A stretch of 64,000 nucleotides of DNA from Paenilisteria newyorkensis (GCF_000766145.1 NZ_JNFB01000015.1:1-64000); one strand, 5' to 3'; counted from the first letter of the stretch, positions 35,866 through 45,901 are shown. Notes: generated by a model from the sequence alone, not told the origin. Made by a program: numbers and translations.

Positions 35866-36627
35866 ATGATTGATATACATTGCCACATCTTGAATCAGTT
35901 GGATGATGGGCCAAAAACGGAAACGGGCAGTCTTGCCATGGCACAACAAGCAATAGCAGAGGGTTTCACGGATATCATTGCAACACCGCATCATTTGAAA
36001 GGTGATTATTTTAATCTACGGCCTTCTGTGGCAGAACATGTGGCGGAGCTGAACGAGGCGATTAAGGATAACGGAATGGAGCTGCAAGTGCATGTGGGTC
36101 AGGAAGTGCGCTTGCACGGCGAAATTATTGAAGGTTTGAAAAATGGCGATTTGGCGTCACTTGCGGGTAGCCGTTACGTGTTGATTGAGTTCCCGACGCA
36201 GAGCATTCCGGTTTTCACGGAGCAATTATTTTACGATTTGCAAATGGCGGGATATGTGCCGGTGATTGCGCATCCAGAGCGGAATTTCGAGATTATGGAA
36301 AATCCAGAGCGGTTGTATGAATTCGTGTCGCATGGTGCTTTGGCGCAACTTACGTGGTCGAGTTTGGACGGGAAGTTCGGGAAAAAGTCGAAGAAATCGA
36401 GCGAGATTTTACTGGAAAATCAGTTGGTCCACTTTTTGGCGACGGATGCGCATGATACAGTTCGCCGACCACTTTTGCATAAGGAAATTGAGCAGCGATT
36501 GGTGAAGAAGATTGATCCGCGTTATGTAGATTATTTGAAAGAAAATGGCGCGAAAGTACTTAAAAATGACGTGATTATTGCGGAAGATTATACGATGCCA
36601 TCGCAAAAACGGTTTTTCTTGTTTTGA
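35866..36627 (+). CDS. CpsB/YwqE-type protein-tyrosine phosphatase (PHP fold)
   Basis: Metal-dependent tyrosine phosphatase, 253 residues. PHP motifs in order: MIDIHCHILNQLDDGP, TPHHLKGDYFN, VGQEVRLHGEI, IAHPERN and ATDAHDT, supplying the metal-binding His and Asp residues. Members usually dephosphorylate the BY-kinase of capsule or wall-polysaccharide pathways; no kinase gene is in this window. GAAGGA fits ATG 35866 (9 nt) better than ATG 35857. Confidence 0.92.
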   Translation: MIDIHCHILNQLDDGPKTETGSLAMAQQAIAEGFTDIIATPHHLKGDYFNLRPSVAEHVAELNEAIKDNGMELQVHVGQEVRLHGEIIEGLKNGDLASLAGSRYVLIEFPTQSIPVFTEQLFYDLQMAGYVPVIAHPERNFEIMENPERLYEFVSHGALAQLTWSSLDGKFGKKSKKSSEILLENQLVHFLATDAHDTVRRPLLHKEIEQRLVKKIDPRYVDYLKENGAKVLKNDVIIAEDYTMPSQKRFFLF

Positions 36628-36656
36628 GTAAGGCGAACGAGATATGAAAAATGGAT

Positions 36657-36675
36657 TTTTGCTATAATAGCAAAA
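36657..36675. promoter_or_regulatory. 19-nt palindrome containing a TATAAT box
   Basis: TTTTGCTATAATAGCAAAA is perfectly symmetric about base 36666 and includes a consensus -10 box (36663-36668). It lies between the phosphatase stop and its terminator. It may be an operator or a cryptic promoter; no -35 is obvious. Confidence 0.35.
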
Positions 36676-36711
36676 GCGTCGCTAGATGAATCCGATTTTG
36701 TTATAAACATA

Positions 36712-36757
36712 AAAAACGTGTATAGATACAGAGTAATCTGTGTCCATACACGTTTTT
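36712..36757. terminator. Strong terminator after the phosphatase gene
   Basis: AAAAACGTGTAT plus GATACAGA pair with TCTGTGTC plus ATACACGTTTTT, 20 pairs with one bulge, one G-U and a GTAA loop. Confidence 0.85.
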
Positions 36758-37007
36758 CATGTAGTGGTCGGTGAAGATGCGATTAAATGCTGTTTTTTTG
36801 TATAGTTTTTTATTTTTAAGATAATCTATTAGCAACATGAGTAAAAAGGCCATGATACCAGCGCCACTGACCGGTAGAAAAATTGGCTTGTCAAGCTGAC
36901 ATATGTGAATTTTATGATAAAGTAGATTAGAGCAAGGATACAGAGGTAGTTCGATTTGAAAAATTTCATATGGATTCTATATTTCTGGATGCTTCAAGTG
37001 AAGAATT
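36758..37007. other. 250-bp region with no confident gene
   Basis: AT-rich. On the minus strand an open stretch reads LDKPIFLPVSGAGIM, then AFLLMLLIDYLKNKK, a membrane-protein-like piece without a start or ribosome site, perhaps a remnant. No promoter or RNA gene is seen. Confidence 0.4.
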
Positions 37008-37238
37008 TTAATTTTTTACATGTTTATTATTTTCTTCTTGTTTTATCTTATCTCTTATCTGTTGCTCATACACACCAAGTAGTGAGTATCCGAGCATCCT
37101 GACACCGATACTAGCAAATAGAACTAAAATAATCATCCACCAACTCATTAGATTATTCATGACTAAATATATCAAAGTGATTCCTAGGATAAGCATAACA
37201 AAAATGTCGAAAATCCGAACTTTTGTATTCGTTTTCAT
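37008..37238 (-). CDS. Small two-helix membrane protein
   Basis: A 76-residue protein with two hydrophobic segments (IFDIFVMLILGITLIYLVM and WWMIILVLFASIGVRMLGY) and a charged tail (RDKIKQEENNK). AGGAGG lies 8 nt before the ATG. It is divergent from a secreted-protein gene across a perfect palindrome, so the two are probably co-regulated. An immunity-protein or accessory role is conceivable but unsupported. Confidence 0.75.
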   Translation of the reverse strand: MKTNTKVRIFDIFVMLILGITLIYLVMNNLMSWWMIILVLFASIGVRMLGYSLLGVYEQQIRDKIKQEENNKHVKN

Positions 37239-37261
37239 TTTATAACCTCCTAGCTGTAGCT

Positions 37262-37299
37262 TTTGTAATACCTATAGTATATACTATAGGTATTACAAA
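37262..37299. promoter_or_regulatory. Perfect 38-nt palindrome between divergent genes
   Basis: The left arm TTTGTAATACCTATAGTAT (37262-37280) is exactly complementary to the right arm (37281-37299) with no loop. Because of the symmetry, each strand carries TTGTAA, a 16-bp spacer and TATAGG, so it may hold two overlapping divergent promoters as well as an operator for a dimeric repressor. GGGGGAG for the plus-strand gene begins 10 bp beyond it. Confidence 0.65.
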
Positions 37300-37318
37300 T
37301 ACAAATAGGGGGAGTTAG

Positions 37319-37909
37319 GATAAAAAAATATTAAGCGTTTTCATAGCGCTGATTCTTCTTTTGAGCATGGTTCCAGTGAATGCTCTGGCAGAAGAAGCGG
37401 AGACAACTAGTACAGAAGAAATTCCTGTCGAAGTTGAGAACTATTCTATAATGGGTGATGGTTCAGTAGAGTTGTTAACGAATGCAGAAGCATTTGAATT
37501 GGAGACTAAAAATACCCAGGCTAAACCTTTACTGCGAGCAAATGTTTCAGACGGTTATTCTGATGGATGGACATACAAATTGACTCAATATAAGTTGGGA
37601 GATACTAAACAATTTTCAAAATGGGCCGAGATAGCTAGTTATTTCTACGCGTTTTGGGCTGGTGGTGGTGCCACCAAAAATATAGTCACACAGCGTTCGG
37701 CTAAAAGTATGACGGACTCAGCTGGAAAGGTATCAGCAGGTATTATTTACAATAAAACATCTTCTTTTGTAGAATACTATAAAGTTGCGACATGGTGGGG
37801 ATATAAAGGAAAACAGAATAAATTGCAGACCATTCATTTAGTTTACAAGGATTCGGCTAGAACAAAAAAAGTAAGAGAAATTTATAAAAATTATTATTAT
37901 AACCTATAA
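37319..37909 (+). pseudogene. Secreted protein gene that lacks a normal start codon in frame
   Basis: From 37322 the frame gives KKILSVFIALILLLSMVPV, then NALAEE, a full signal peptide, followed by about 170 residues rich in Tyr, Trp and Lys (FSKWAEIASYFYAFWAGGG, VEYYKVATWWGYKGKQNK). The codon before is GAT and a stop lies at 37316. AGGGGGAG ends at 37314, and ATAAAAAAATATTAAG stands where ATG-AAA-AAA-ATA is expected: one missing G would restore it. The first usable start is TTG 37361, which cuts the signal peptide. Either a frameshifted allele, a sequence error, or a rare start. Family not recognised; a bacteriocin-like role is possible but unproven. Confidence 0.6.
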
Positions 37910-38338
37910 ATAGGTATTTGTTATGTATGAATAATGATATTCTAAATATTAATCGATTAATATGAAATTTCTGGATAGCGAAAAGGTGTTTCCGTAATCT
38001 TAAGGAGACATCTTTTTGTATTCCGAATGATTTCATAATTCAAAATCTGTGCGACACAATGATTTTCAAATCATCAAAAATGCCTACCTCTCTACGCTTA
38101 CGCTGTTTTTAAATGAAATAGGTTATTATTCCTCTGGAAATAAAAAGTGACTTATAAAATTGGCTTACAGAGTTTACAGGTGTAGTTTTGTTTAGTAGTA
38201 TTTATTTCTATCCACCCCTATTTTGCTAAAAGACATCCCTTTCTTACAGCGCCAAATCGTGGTATAATCAAACGAAGCGTATAGCCGTAAACAACCATTT
38301 CATTAGTGAAGTGGTTTAATTCATTGAGGAGAGTCGTT
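37910..38338. other. Intergenic region before pth with terminator and pth promoter
   Basis: A terminator at 37984-38018 pairs AGGTGTTTCC with GGAGACATCT (two G-U) before TTTTT. An extended -10 box TGGTATAAT (38260-38268) lies 70 bp before pth. Between them, 38020-38255 shows no gene or structure I can support. Confidence 0.6.
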
Positions 38339-38893
38339 ATGAAGATGATTGTTGGGCTCGGGAATCCGGGTAAAAAATATGAACGTACTAGGCATAATGT
38401 CGGTTTTATGGTCGTCGATGAGCTTAGTTTTAGATACCACACGCCTTGGAAGAAGTCGAAGTTTAATGGGATGACGAGCAGTATCGTGGTGAATGGCGAG
38501 AAAATGCTACTCGTGAAACCGTTAACTTTTATGAATCTTTCTGGGGAATGTGTGCGTCCATTAATGGATTATTATGATATTTCAGTCGATGATGTGATGA
38601 TTGTTTATGATGATTTGGACTTGCCTACTGGGAAAATTAGACTTAGACAAAAGGGTAGCGCGGGTGGTCATAATGGGATGAAATCATTGATTCAACATCT
38701 GAAAACGCAGGAGTTTAATCGGATTCGTGTTGGTGTGGATCGACCTGCGAATGGTGATATTATTAATTACGTGCTTGGGGATTTTCCAAAGTCGGAGCAA
38801 GCGGATATTATCGACGCAATCAAGAAGAGTGCGGATGCTGTGGAAGCCTGGTCAAATAAGGGTTTTGCAGAGGTTATGAATCAATTTAACTAG
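38339..38893 (+). CDS. pth: Peptidyl-tRNA hydrolase
   Basis: Releases tRNA from stalled peptidyl-tRNA, 184 residues. [20 protein letters not shown] carries the catalytic His and Asn; [11 protein letters not shown] and [21 protein letters not shown] follow, with the catalytic Asp. GAGGAG is 7 nt from ATG 38339, which is better than upstream in-frame starts. First gene of the conserved pth-mfd block. Confidence 0.96.
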   Translation: MKMIVGLGNPGKKYERTRHNVGFMVVDELSFRYHTPWKKSKFNGMTSSIVVNGEKMLLVKPLTFMNLSGECVRPLMDYYDISVDDVMIVYDDLDLPTGKIRLRQKGSAGGHNGMKSLIQHLKTQEFNRIRVGVDRPANGDIINYVLGDFPKSEQADIIDAIKKSADAVEAWSNKGFAEVMNQFN

Positions 38894-38957
38894 TGATTAG
38901 TTGCCGGATTATTTCGGCGAGAAATTTAGATGGAATATTCAAAAAGGAGGCCTTTTA

Positions 38958-41900
38958 GTGAAGGGATTGCAACAGCTTGTCTATGAACAAAAAGATATTC
39001 GTGGCGTTATCAAAGAATTGGATGAAAAGGGGAAATCGCAATTAGTAACGGGGCTTTCGGGTTCGAGTCGGGCGTTATTTGCTAGTGTTATTGAGGGTGG
39101 GACGCAGCGACCGGTTATTTTTGTGACGCATAATTTATACCATGCTCAGAAATTATATGATGATTTGTCGGCTTTGGTGGACAGCGATCGTCTTTACTTA
39201 TATCCTGCCGATGAGTTGATTTCGTCGGAACTTAGTATCTCAAGCCCAGAACTTCGGGGGCAACGTGTGGAGGTACTACAATTTCTGTTGTCTAGAAAAC
39301 CGGGAATCGTGATTGTACCTGTTTCTGGTATGCGCAAAATTTTGCCGCCGGTTTCGATTTGGGAGAAGTATAATATTTCGCTGATTCAAGGTGCGGAAAT
39401 TGAGCCTGAGGTGTTGCAGAATCAGCTCGTGACGATGGGGTATTCGAGAAGTGATATGGTCAATACGCCGGGTGAGTTTAGTATTCGTGGCGGGATTATT
39501 GATATTTATCCGATCACGGAGGAGCACCCGATTCGGATGGAGTTATTCGATACGGAAGTGGAGTCGTTGCGCTTCTTTGATGTGGATTCGCAGCGGTCGA
39601 TTGAGACGGTGGAGGAGTTCCGCTTGGTGCCTGCGACGGAGATTTTGCTGGAGCCGGCGTTTTTCCCGGATTTGGTGACTCGGATTGAGAAAAAGTTAGC
39701 GCAGACGCTGAAACAGATGGCGGGCGAGAAGGATAAGCAACAATTGGTCGAAAACTTGGAAGAGGATTTGGAGTTGCTTCGTGACGGCCAAAAACCGGAC
39801 ATGTTTTTCAAATATATCGGGATGTGTTATCCGGATCCGGCTTCGTTACTGGATTATGTGCCGCAAAACTCGATTTTGCTGTTTGATGAATTTGCGCGGA
39901 TTCAGGAGACGGATGAGCGTTTAGAAAAAGAGGAAGCGGAGTGGCAAACGGAGACGCTGGAACGGTTGGAGACGGTTCGTGATACGAAAATGAGCCATAA
40001 TTTCCGAGCGCTTTTGGAAACGGATCGCTTGTCGCGGATTTATTTGTCGTTGTTCCAAAAGACGCCGAGCAGTGTGCGGATTGCGAAGATGACGAATATT
40101 GTGTATAAGCAAATGCAGCAATTCCACGGTCAAATGAGTGTTTTGAAGACGGAGATGGATAGCTGGTCTAAAAATAATTACGCGGTCGTGATTTTGGCGC
40201 CGTCTATTGAGCGTGCGGAGAAAATGAAGCAGACGCTCGCGGATTATGAGATGGAAAGCGTGATTTTGAAGGATGAGTCGGAGGTTCCGAAATTTGGCCA
40301 GACGCAATTCGTGCTGGGGAGTTTTCAGAATGGCTTTGAGTTGCCGCTTGCCAAGGTTGTTTTTATAAGTGAGACGGAACTTTTTAACAGTAAGAAGCAG
40401 CAGAAGCCTAAGAAGCGGCAGAAATTGTCGAATGCGGAGCGGATTCAGAGTTATTCGGAGCTGAAGGTTGGCGATTATGTGGTGCACGTGAATCACGGGA
40501 TTGCGCGCTATGTTGGGATGGAAACGCTGGATATTAACGGTGTTCATAAGGATTACTTATTGTTGATGTACCAAGGCGATGATAAGTTATTTATCCCGGT
40601 GGAGCAGCTGGAGCTCGTGCAAAAATACGTTGGCTCGGAAGGCAAAGCGCCGAAGTTGAACAAGCTTGGTGGCGCGGAGTGGAAACGTGTGAAGACGCGG
40701 GTTCAGGCTTCTGTGCAGGATATTGCGGATGATTTGATTAAATTGTACGCGGAACGTGAGGCGGAGCGTGGTTATGGCTATAGTCCTGACGGCGAAATGA
40801 TGCGTGAGTTTGAGGATGCGTTTCCGTACCAGGCGACGGAGGATCAGTTGCGTTCGATTATGGAAATCAAGAAGGATATGGAACGCGAACGGCCAATGGA
40901 TCGCTTGCTTGTCGGGGACGTTGGTTATGGGAAAACGGAGGTCGCGCTGCGTGCGGCGTTTAAGGCGATGATGGACGGGAAGCAGGTGGCGTTCCTTGTG
41001 CCGACAACGATTCTGGCGCAGCAACATTATGAAACAATGAAGGAGCGGTTCCAAGGATTCCCGATTGAGGTTGGGTTGCTGAGTCGATTCCGGACGCGTA
41101 AACAGCAGAATGAGACGCTAAAAGGTTTGAAATCGGGTCACGTGGATATTGTAGTTGGAACGCATCGCCTGCTTTCGAAGGATGTGGAATACCATGATTT
41201 GGGCTTCCTTGTTATCGATGAGGAGCAGCGTTTTGGCGTGACGCATAAGGAGAAGATTAAGCATATTAGGTCAAAAATTGATGTGTTGACGCTGACTGCG
41301 ACGCCGATTCCGCGGACGCTGCATATGTCGATGCTTGGTGTGCGTGATTTGTCGGTTATTGAGACGCCTCCAGCCAACCGTTTTCCAGTGCAAACCTATG
41401 TGGTGGAGCAGAATAACGTGTTGATTCGGGAAGCGATTGAGCGGGAGCTTGCGCGCGACGGTCAAGTTTTCTTCCTGCATAACCGGGTGGATTCGATTTT
41501 GCAAAAGGCGGATGAGATTAAGATGCTCGTTCCGGATGCGCGTGTTGCTGTGGCGCACGGTCAGATGACGGAAACGGAGCTTGAGTCTGTTATTTTGAGT
41601 TTCTTAGAAGGGGAATATGATGTTCTGGTGACGACGACGATTATTGAAACGGGTGTCGATATTCCGAATGTGAATACGCTATTCGTTCAAAACGCGGATC
41701 ACATGGGACTTTCCCAGCTGTATCAATTGCGCGGTCGTGTTGGTCGTTGGAACCGGATTGCGTATGCGTATTTTATGTACCAGAAGGATAAAATTTTGCG
41801 GGAGGAAGCCGAGAAAAGATTGCAGGCGATTAAGGAATTTACAGAGCTCGGTTCTGGGTTCAAAATTGCGATGCGCGACTTGTCGATTCGGGGTGCGGGT

Positions 41901-42503
41901 AATATTTTAGGATCGCAGCAGCATGGCTTTATTGACTCGGTCGGCTTTGATTTGTATTCGCAAATGTTGCAAGAAGCCATTGCGGCACGTCAGCCTAAAG
42001 AGGATCATGAAAAAATCGTGCCGGTGGAGATTGATATCACGGTGGATGCGTATATTCCGGAGCATTATATTCAGGATGGACGTCAAAAAATCGAGATGTA
42101 TAAACGTTTCCGGACGGTTCTTGATATGGATGACTTGGAGGAATTGCGTTCGGACATGATGGACCGTTTCGGCGAATATCCAGAGCAAGTGGAATATTTA
42201 TTCACGATTACGGAGTTGAAAGTGTACGCGATGCGAGTTGGCATTGAGTCGGTGAAGCAGGATGCGACGAAGATCACGGTTCAATTCTCAGAAGAAGGCA
42301 CGCAAAATATGCGCGGCGACATGGTGATGCAAGTCATCGGCGAATATGGTCGTTCGATTGGCGTTGGTATGGACGGTCAGCAGCTTAGAATCACGGTGAA
42401 CGTTGGCACGAAGCCACTTCAAGAATGGCTATTCGAACTGAAAACATTGACGGACAAACTTTCCGAGGCGAAAAAAGAAGTCGCGGAATCGAAGGCAGAG
42501 TAA
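38958..42503 (+). CDS. mfd: Transcription-repair coupling factor Mfd
   Basis: ATP-dependent translocase that removes stalled RNA polymerase and recruits UvrA, 1181 residues. The N-terminal UvrB-like region, the RNA polymerase-interacting domain ([20 protein letters not shown]), and the RecG-like helicase ([37 protein letters not shown]) are in order, with the C-terminal TRCF domain. AAAGGAGG is 7 nt before GTG 38958. Strongly G-rich coding strand up to its very end, unlike the next gene. Confidence 0.96.
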   Translation: MKGLQQLVYEQKDIRGVIKELDEKGKSQLVTGLSGSSRALFASVIEGGTQRPVIFVTHNLYHAQKLYDDLSALVDSDRLYLYPADELISSELSISSPELRGQRVEVLQFLLSRKPGIVIVPVSGMRKILPPVSIWEKYNISLIQGAEIEPEVLQNQLVTMGYSRSDMVNTPGEFSIRGGIIDIYPITEEHPIRMELFDTEVESLRFFDVDSQRSIETVEEFRLVPATEILLEPAFFPDLVTRIEKKLAQTLKQMAGEKDKQQLVENLEEDLELLRDGQKPDMFFKYIGMCYPDPASLLDYVPQNSILLFDEFARIQETDERLEKEEAEWQTETLERLETVRDTKMSHNFRALLETDRLSRIYLSLFQKTPSSVRIAKMTNIVYKQMQQFHGQMSVLKTEMDSWSKNNYAVVILAPSIERAEKMKQTLADYEMESVILKDESEVPKFGQTQFVLGSFQNGFELPLAKVVFISETELFNSKKQQKPKKRQKLSNAERIQSYSELKVGDYVVHVNHGIARYVGMETLDINGVHKDYLLLMYQGDDKLFIPVEQLELVQKYVGSEGKAPKLNKLGGAEWKRVKTRVQASVQDIADDLIKLYAEREAERGYGYSPDGEMMREFEDAFPYQATEDQLRSIMEIKKDMERERPMDRLLVGDVGYGKTEVALRAAFKAMMDGKQVAFLVPTTILAQQHYETMKERFQGFPIEVGLLSRFRTRKQQNETLKGLKSGHVDIVVGTHRLLSKDVEYHDLGFLVIDEEQRFGVTHKEKIKHIRSKIDVLTLTATPIPRTLHMSMLGVRDLSVIETPPANRFPVQTYVVEQNNVLIREAIERELARDGQVFFLHNRVDSILQKADEIKMLVPDARVAVAHGQMTETELESVILSFLEGEYDVLVTTTIIETGVDIPNVNTLFVQNADHMGLSQLYQLRGRVGRWNRIAYAYFMYQKDKILREEAEKRLQAIKEFTELGSGFKIAMRDLSIRGAGNILGSQQHGFIDSVGFDLYSQMLQEAIAARQPKEDHEKIVPVEIDITVDAYIPEHYIQDGRQKIEMYKRFRTVLDMDDLEELRSDMMDRFGEYPEQVEYLFTITELKVYAMRVGIESVKQDATKITVQFSEEGTQNMRGDMVMQVIGEYGRSIGVGMDGQQLRITVNVGTKPLQEWLFELKTLTDKLSEAKKEVAESKAE

Positions 42504-42541
42504 GTTGATACCAAATTTTTAGAAAAGGCGGTGGCGTACAA

Positions 42542-44113
42542 ATGGCTCAAACAACAATCAAGAACTTAATGAAGGGCGCGGTTTGGTTAACACTTGCGTC
42601 ACTCCTTTCTAAAATCTTAAGCGCAGTATACCGAATCCCTTTCCAGAACATGGTTGGGGATATTGGTCTTTACATATTTCAACAAGTATATCCAATCTAC
42701 GGAATCGCGATGACGCTAGCTTTAGCAGGATTTCCAATCATTGTTTCGCGTCTAATCGCGGAGGAAAAAGACGTCACAAAACGCGAAGAAATTTTTCAAT
42801 CGGCATTGCAAGTCATGATCGGCGTCGGACTCGTCTTTTTCTTCGTTATTTTCTTTGGAGCCGAGTTCATCGCCCGCGTCATGGGTGACGTCCACTTAAC
42901 CGTGCTGATTCGCGTCATCAGTTTTGCATTCCTATTAATGCCGTTTCTAGCCAGTTTGCGCGGCTTTTTCCAAGGGCATGAGCAGATGATCCCGACCGCC
43001 ATCTCGCAAACCATCGAACAACTCGTACGCGTCGTCATCATTATCGCTGGAGCAACAGGCGCCGTCGCGCTCGGCTGGAACCTCTACATGACTGGCGCTG
43101 TTGCCATGAGCGGCGCAGTCGTCGGCGGATTCGGTGCACTTGGCACGCTCCTCTATTTCTACTGGCGCAAGAAACCCGAAACCATCAAATTCACCAGAAA
43201 ATGGGCCAGCGCGAAGTTCGTCAAACGCTTCCTAGCGCAAAGTATCGCCGTCTGCACCACAAGCGCCATGCTCATCCTGTTCCAACTTTTAGACTCATTC
43301 CAAGTGTACCGCCTCATGCGCGAATCAGGCATCGACGCCACCACTGCAAAAAGTCTAAAAGGAGTCTATGATCGCGGTCAGCCATTGCTACAACTAGGCT
43401 TGGTGCTCTGCATGGGCCTCGCGCTCGCCATCGTACCCATGATTACATCCGCAAAAGCACGCGGTGAAACAAAAGAATTACGGCGCTCTGTCCTGCTTAT
43501 CATCAAGCTCACCATCCTACTTTCAGGCGCAGCAACACTTGGACTCATCGCGATTATGCGTCCAACAAACCAGATGCTTTTCGAAACCGCAGCAGGAACC
43601 GGCGTCCTGCAAATTTTCATCCTATCATTGTTCATAAGCTCGCTAATCGTGACCATGAGCAGCATTCTACAAGGATTCGGCAATATGGCAGGCCCAGCCG
43701 TCGCCGTGTGCGTCGGACTCGCCGTCAAGGTCGCAACAAACGCCATCCTAGTACCGCGATTCGCCACATACGGCGCCTCCTGGTCCACCGTCATTGGCCT
43801 CACAGCAACGCTCATCATGTGCTATATCCTGCTAAAACGCCAACTCCCAGTCCCGTTCATCCGAACACACATGATTGGCTGGGCCCTACTCGCGTTCGCT
43901 GCAATGATCATCGTCCCAGTCACATGGGAAGCGTTCTGGCCACTCACAAGCCGCACCGGCAGCGCGATCCAAGCCCTATTCGGCGCACTAATCGGAGGCA
44001 CAATCTTTTTCTACTGCATCATCAAATTCCGGCTACTCACGACCCGCGACCTCGTCTACATGCCATTTGGCTCCAAGCTATTATGGCTCGCCAACAAAAT
44101 CCATAAGAGGTGA
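42542..44113 (+). CDS. Polysaccharide/lipid flippase of the MOP superfamily (YabM/SpoVB-like)
   Basis: A 523-residue membrane protein with about 14 helices. The N terminus LMKGAVWLTLASLLSKILSA, then YRIPFQNMVGDIGLYIFQQV, is typical of the SpoVB/YabM/MurJ-like group of oligosaccharidyl-lipid exporters. The position after mfd matches L. monocytogenes lmo0215. AAAGGCGG precedes ATG 42542. Composition switches to A/C-rich here. Confidence 0.9.
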   Translation: MAQTTIKNLMKGAVWLTLASLLSKILSAVYRIPFQNMVGDIGLYIFQQVYPIYGIAMTLALAGFPIIVSRLIAEEKDVTKREEIFQSALQVMIGVGLVFFFVIFFGAEFIARVMGDVHLTVLIRVISFAFLLMPFLASLRGFFQGHEQMIPTAISQTIEQLVRVVIIIAGATGAVALGWNLYMTGAVAMSGAVVGGFGALGTLLYFYWRKKPETIKFTRKWASAKFVKRFLAQSIAVCTTSAMLILFQLLDSFQVYRLMRESGIDATTAKSLKGVYDRGQPLLQLGLVLCMGLALAIVPMITSAKARGETKELRRSVLLIIKLTILLSGAATLGLIAIMRPTNQMLFETAAGTGVLQIFILSLFISSLIVTMSSILQGFGNMAGPAVAVCVGLAVKVATNAILVPRFATYGASWSTVIGLTATLIMCYILLKRQLPVPFIRTHMIGWALLAFAAMIIVPVTWEAFWPLTSRTGSAIQALFGALIGGTIFFYCIIKFRLLTTRDLVYMPFGSKLLWLANKIHKR

Positions 44114-44144
44114 TGTTTGGTGGCTCAATCTGGAAACCGGCGGC

Positions 44145-44305
44145 AAACGCTCGTATTCAGGGGATTTGGCGGACTTCCGGTTCTCACATACGGGGGTATG
44201 CTCCGCTTTGTTGGGACTGTTCGACATGTAATGAGTTACAGTCCCAATATAGGCGTGAACACCGTGAACGATTAATCCTATCCAAATCCCCTGAATACAA
44301 ACGCT
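44145..44305. repeat. Inverted-repeat element flanked by 7-bp direct repeats (MITE-like or structured RNA)
   Basis: GTATTCAGGGGATTTGG (44153-44169) is perfectly inverted at 44282-44298. Inside are GCGGA/TCCGC (44169-44173 with 44202-44206), CATAC-GGGG-GTATG (44187-44200) and TTGGGACTGT/ACAGTCCCAA (44211-44220 with 44238-44247). The heptamer AAACGCT occurs at 44145-44151 and again directly after the right arm at 44299-44305, like a target duplication. A further AACGCT/AGCGTT hairpin lies at 44300-44322. Two open frames cross the region (79 and about 52 codons, the latter from GTG 44120), but neither resembles a known protein. Confidence 0.6.
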
Positions 44306-44417
44306 TTCGCTCGGTTAGCGTTGCATCGAGTTTAGTGAAAAACATTTAGGATAGTTGCAATTTCGCGTTAATCATGCGAAGATAAAGATAAATTTTACAA
44401 ACAAAGGATGGATGAAC

Positions 44418-44693
44418 ATGGCAGTAACAATGCGTTTAGATAAATTTTTAAAAGTATCCCGACTAATCAAACGGCGCACTGTCGCGAAAGAAGTCGCTGA
44501 AAAAGGCCGTATTTCCGTGAATGGCGTTGTCGCAAAACCCGGCACGAATGTCAAAGTAGAAGACGAACTTGTCATCAAATTTGGACAAAAAACCGTGACG
44601 GCGCGCATCGACCGTTTAGAAGAAAACGCCCGCAAAGAAGTCGCGACAGAAATGTACACGATTTTAAAAGAAGAACGCAAAGACGAAGAATAA
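44418..44693 (+). CDS. rqcP: S4-domain RNA-binding protein RqcP
   Basis: A 91-residue protein with an S4 domain (MRLDKFLKVSRLIKRRTVAK, then KGRISVNGVVAKPG). It matches YabO/RqcP, which works with RqcH in ribosome-associated quality control to add alanine tails. Start ATG 44418 has AAAGGA 9 nt upstream. Usually next to divIC; here about 8 kb of nitrite genes lie between them. Confidence 0.93.
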   Translation: MAVTMRLDKFLKVSRLIKRRTVAKEVAEKGRISVNGVVAKPGTNVKVEDELVIKFGQKTVTARIDRLEENARKEVATEMYTILKEERKDEE

Positions 44694-44762
44694 ATGAAGA
44701 TTTGAGTTTGAGACGCACGACTGGTTTCAAGCTCTTTTTTCACATTCCAAGGAGGAAAATCA

Positions 44763-45473
44763 ATGAAAGCCATCATGTACGTTGCTCACGGAAGTCGCTT
44801 GCCCGAAAAAAACCGCGAATTCCGCGCTTTCGTAGCGAAAATCACCCGAAAAAGACCTGAAACCTGCCAAAAAATCGCTTTTCTAGAAAAAGAAGACGAA
44901 ACGATGCTACTCGTGGGCGAAGCGATGATGGAAGAAGGTGCCACCGAGATTACAGTCGTGCCGATGCTCCTATTCCCAGCGATGCACGCCACAAAAGACA
45001 TCCCAGAACACGTTGCCAACTTGCAAGCCGCGCACCCAAATGTGGCGTTTCGAATCGCGGACACATTCGGCGCCGAACCGGAAACAATCGCCACGGCAAC
45101 CGCACGAATCCGCGACGCCAAACCCGAGCCAGACGCGACAATCCTCGTCATCGCCCACGGAAGCGCATCCTACGACAAGCCGAGAGACCAAATGCAAGGC
45201 GTCGTCGCAGAACTAAGCGCTCAACTTGGCCGCAAAGTAACCTTAGGCATGCTCCACGGCGAGCCGAACTACAAGCAAGTCGCCACCGAATTAGTCGCGA
45301 CAAATGAAAATGTCTACTGGATGCCCTATTTCCTTTTCACAGGCCAACTTGTCGACAAAATTCGCGCAGGCATCACCGAAATCAGCCCAACTTGGCGCGA
45401 AACGAACTGTCTTGAATTAGATGAAAACCTCGCAGCCGCAGTCCTGCGCAAAATCGAGGAGGCCACAATATGA
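44763..45473 (+). CDS. sirB: Sirohydrochlorin ferrochelatase SirB (CbiX-like)
   Basis: Inserts iron into sirohydrochlorin to make siroheme, 236 residues. It has two CbiX halves, each opening with an HGS motif: MYVAHGSRLPEKN and VIAHGSASYDKPR. AAGGAGG precedes the ATG. Overlaps sirC by 4 bp. The neighbouring NirB needs siroheme, which fixes the role. Confidence 0.92.
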   Translation: MKAIMYVAHGSRLPEKNREFRAFVAKITRKRPETCQKIAFLEKEDETMLLVGEAMMEEGATEITVVPMLLFPAMHATKDIPEHVANLQAAHPNVAFRIADTFGAEPETIATATARIRDAKPEPDATILVIAHGSASYDKPRDQMQGVVAELSAQLGRKVTLGMLHGEPNYKQVATELVATNENVYWMPYFLFTGQLVDKIRAGITEISPTWRETNCLELDENLAAAVLRKIEEATI

Positions 45474-45901
45474 GCTACCCCGTCCTTCTACAACTGACTG
45501 GCAAAAATGTCACCATCATCGGCGGCGGCAAAATCGCAACAAGAAAAGCACGAGGTTTACTCACAACTGGCGCCAACATTACAGTCATCGCACCAATTTT
45601 CACGGAAGAACTACAACAAATGCCCATTCACCGAATTCAAGAAAACTACCAAGCCGCGCATCTAAACAAAGCCTTCCTCATTTTCTGCTGCACAAATGAT
45701 CCAGCGGTGAACACACAAATCATCCGAGACGCAGCCCCGCACCAACTAATCAACGACTGCACCGACAAATCAAGGTCTGACTTTTTCAATATGGCAACGC
45801 TGCAACAAGACGACCACCTCATCGCGATTTCGACAAATGGAAACGACCCAACACGAGCCAAAGAAATCCTTCAAAAAATCCGACAGGGCGCTGATATTTA
45901 G
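45470..45901 (+). CDS. sirC: Precorrin-2 dehydrogenase SirC
   Basis: NAD-dependent oxidation of precorrin-2 to sirohydrochlorin, 143 residues. The Rossmann motif is VTIIGGGKIATRKARGL, then ITVIAP; DFFNMATLQQDD is the family's later signature. It is a short form that lacks the dimerisation and SUMT parts of CysG, as in other Firmicutes. GAGGAGG precedes ATG 45470 within the end of sirB. Confidence 0.92.
   Translation: MSYPVLLQLTGKNVTIIGGGKIATRKARGLLTTGANITVIAPIFTEELQQMPIHRIQENYQAAHLNKAFLIFCCTNDPAVNTQIIRDAAPHQLINDCTDKSRSDFFNMATLQQDDHLIAISTNGNDPTRAKEILQKIRQGADI

Noticed and set aside
44110-44349. 79-codon frame and a shorter GTG-started frame across the inverted-repeat element
   Set aside because: No recognisable domain; the paired arms explain the sequence better. 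Kept only as an alternative in the repeat entry.
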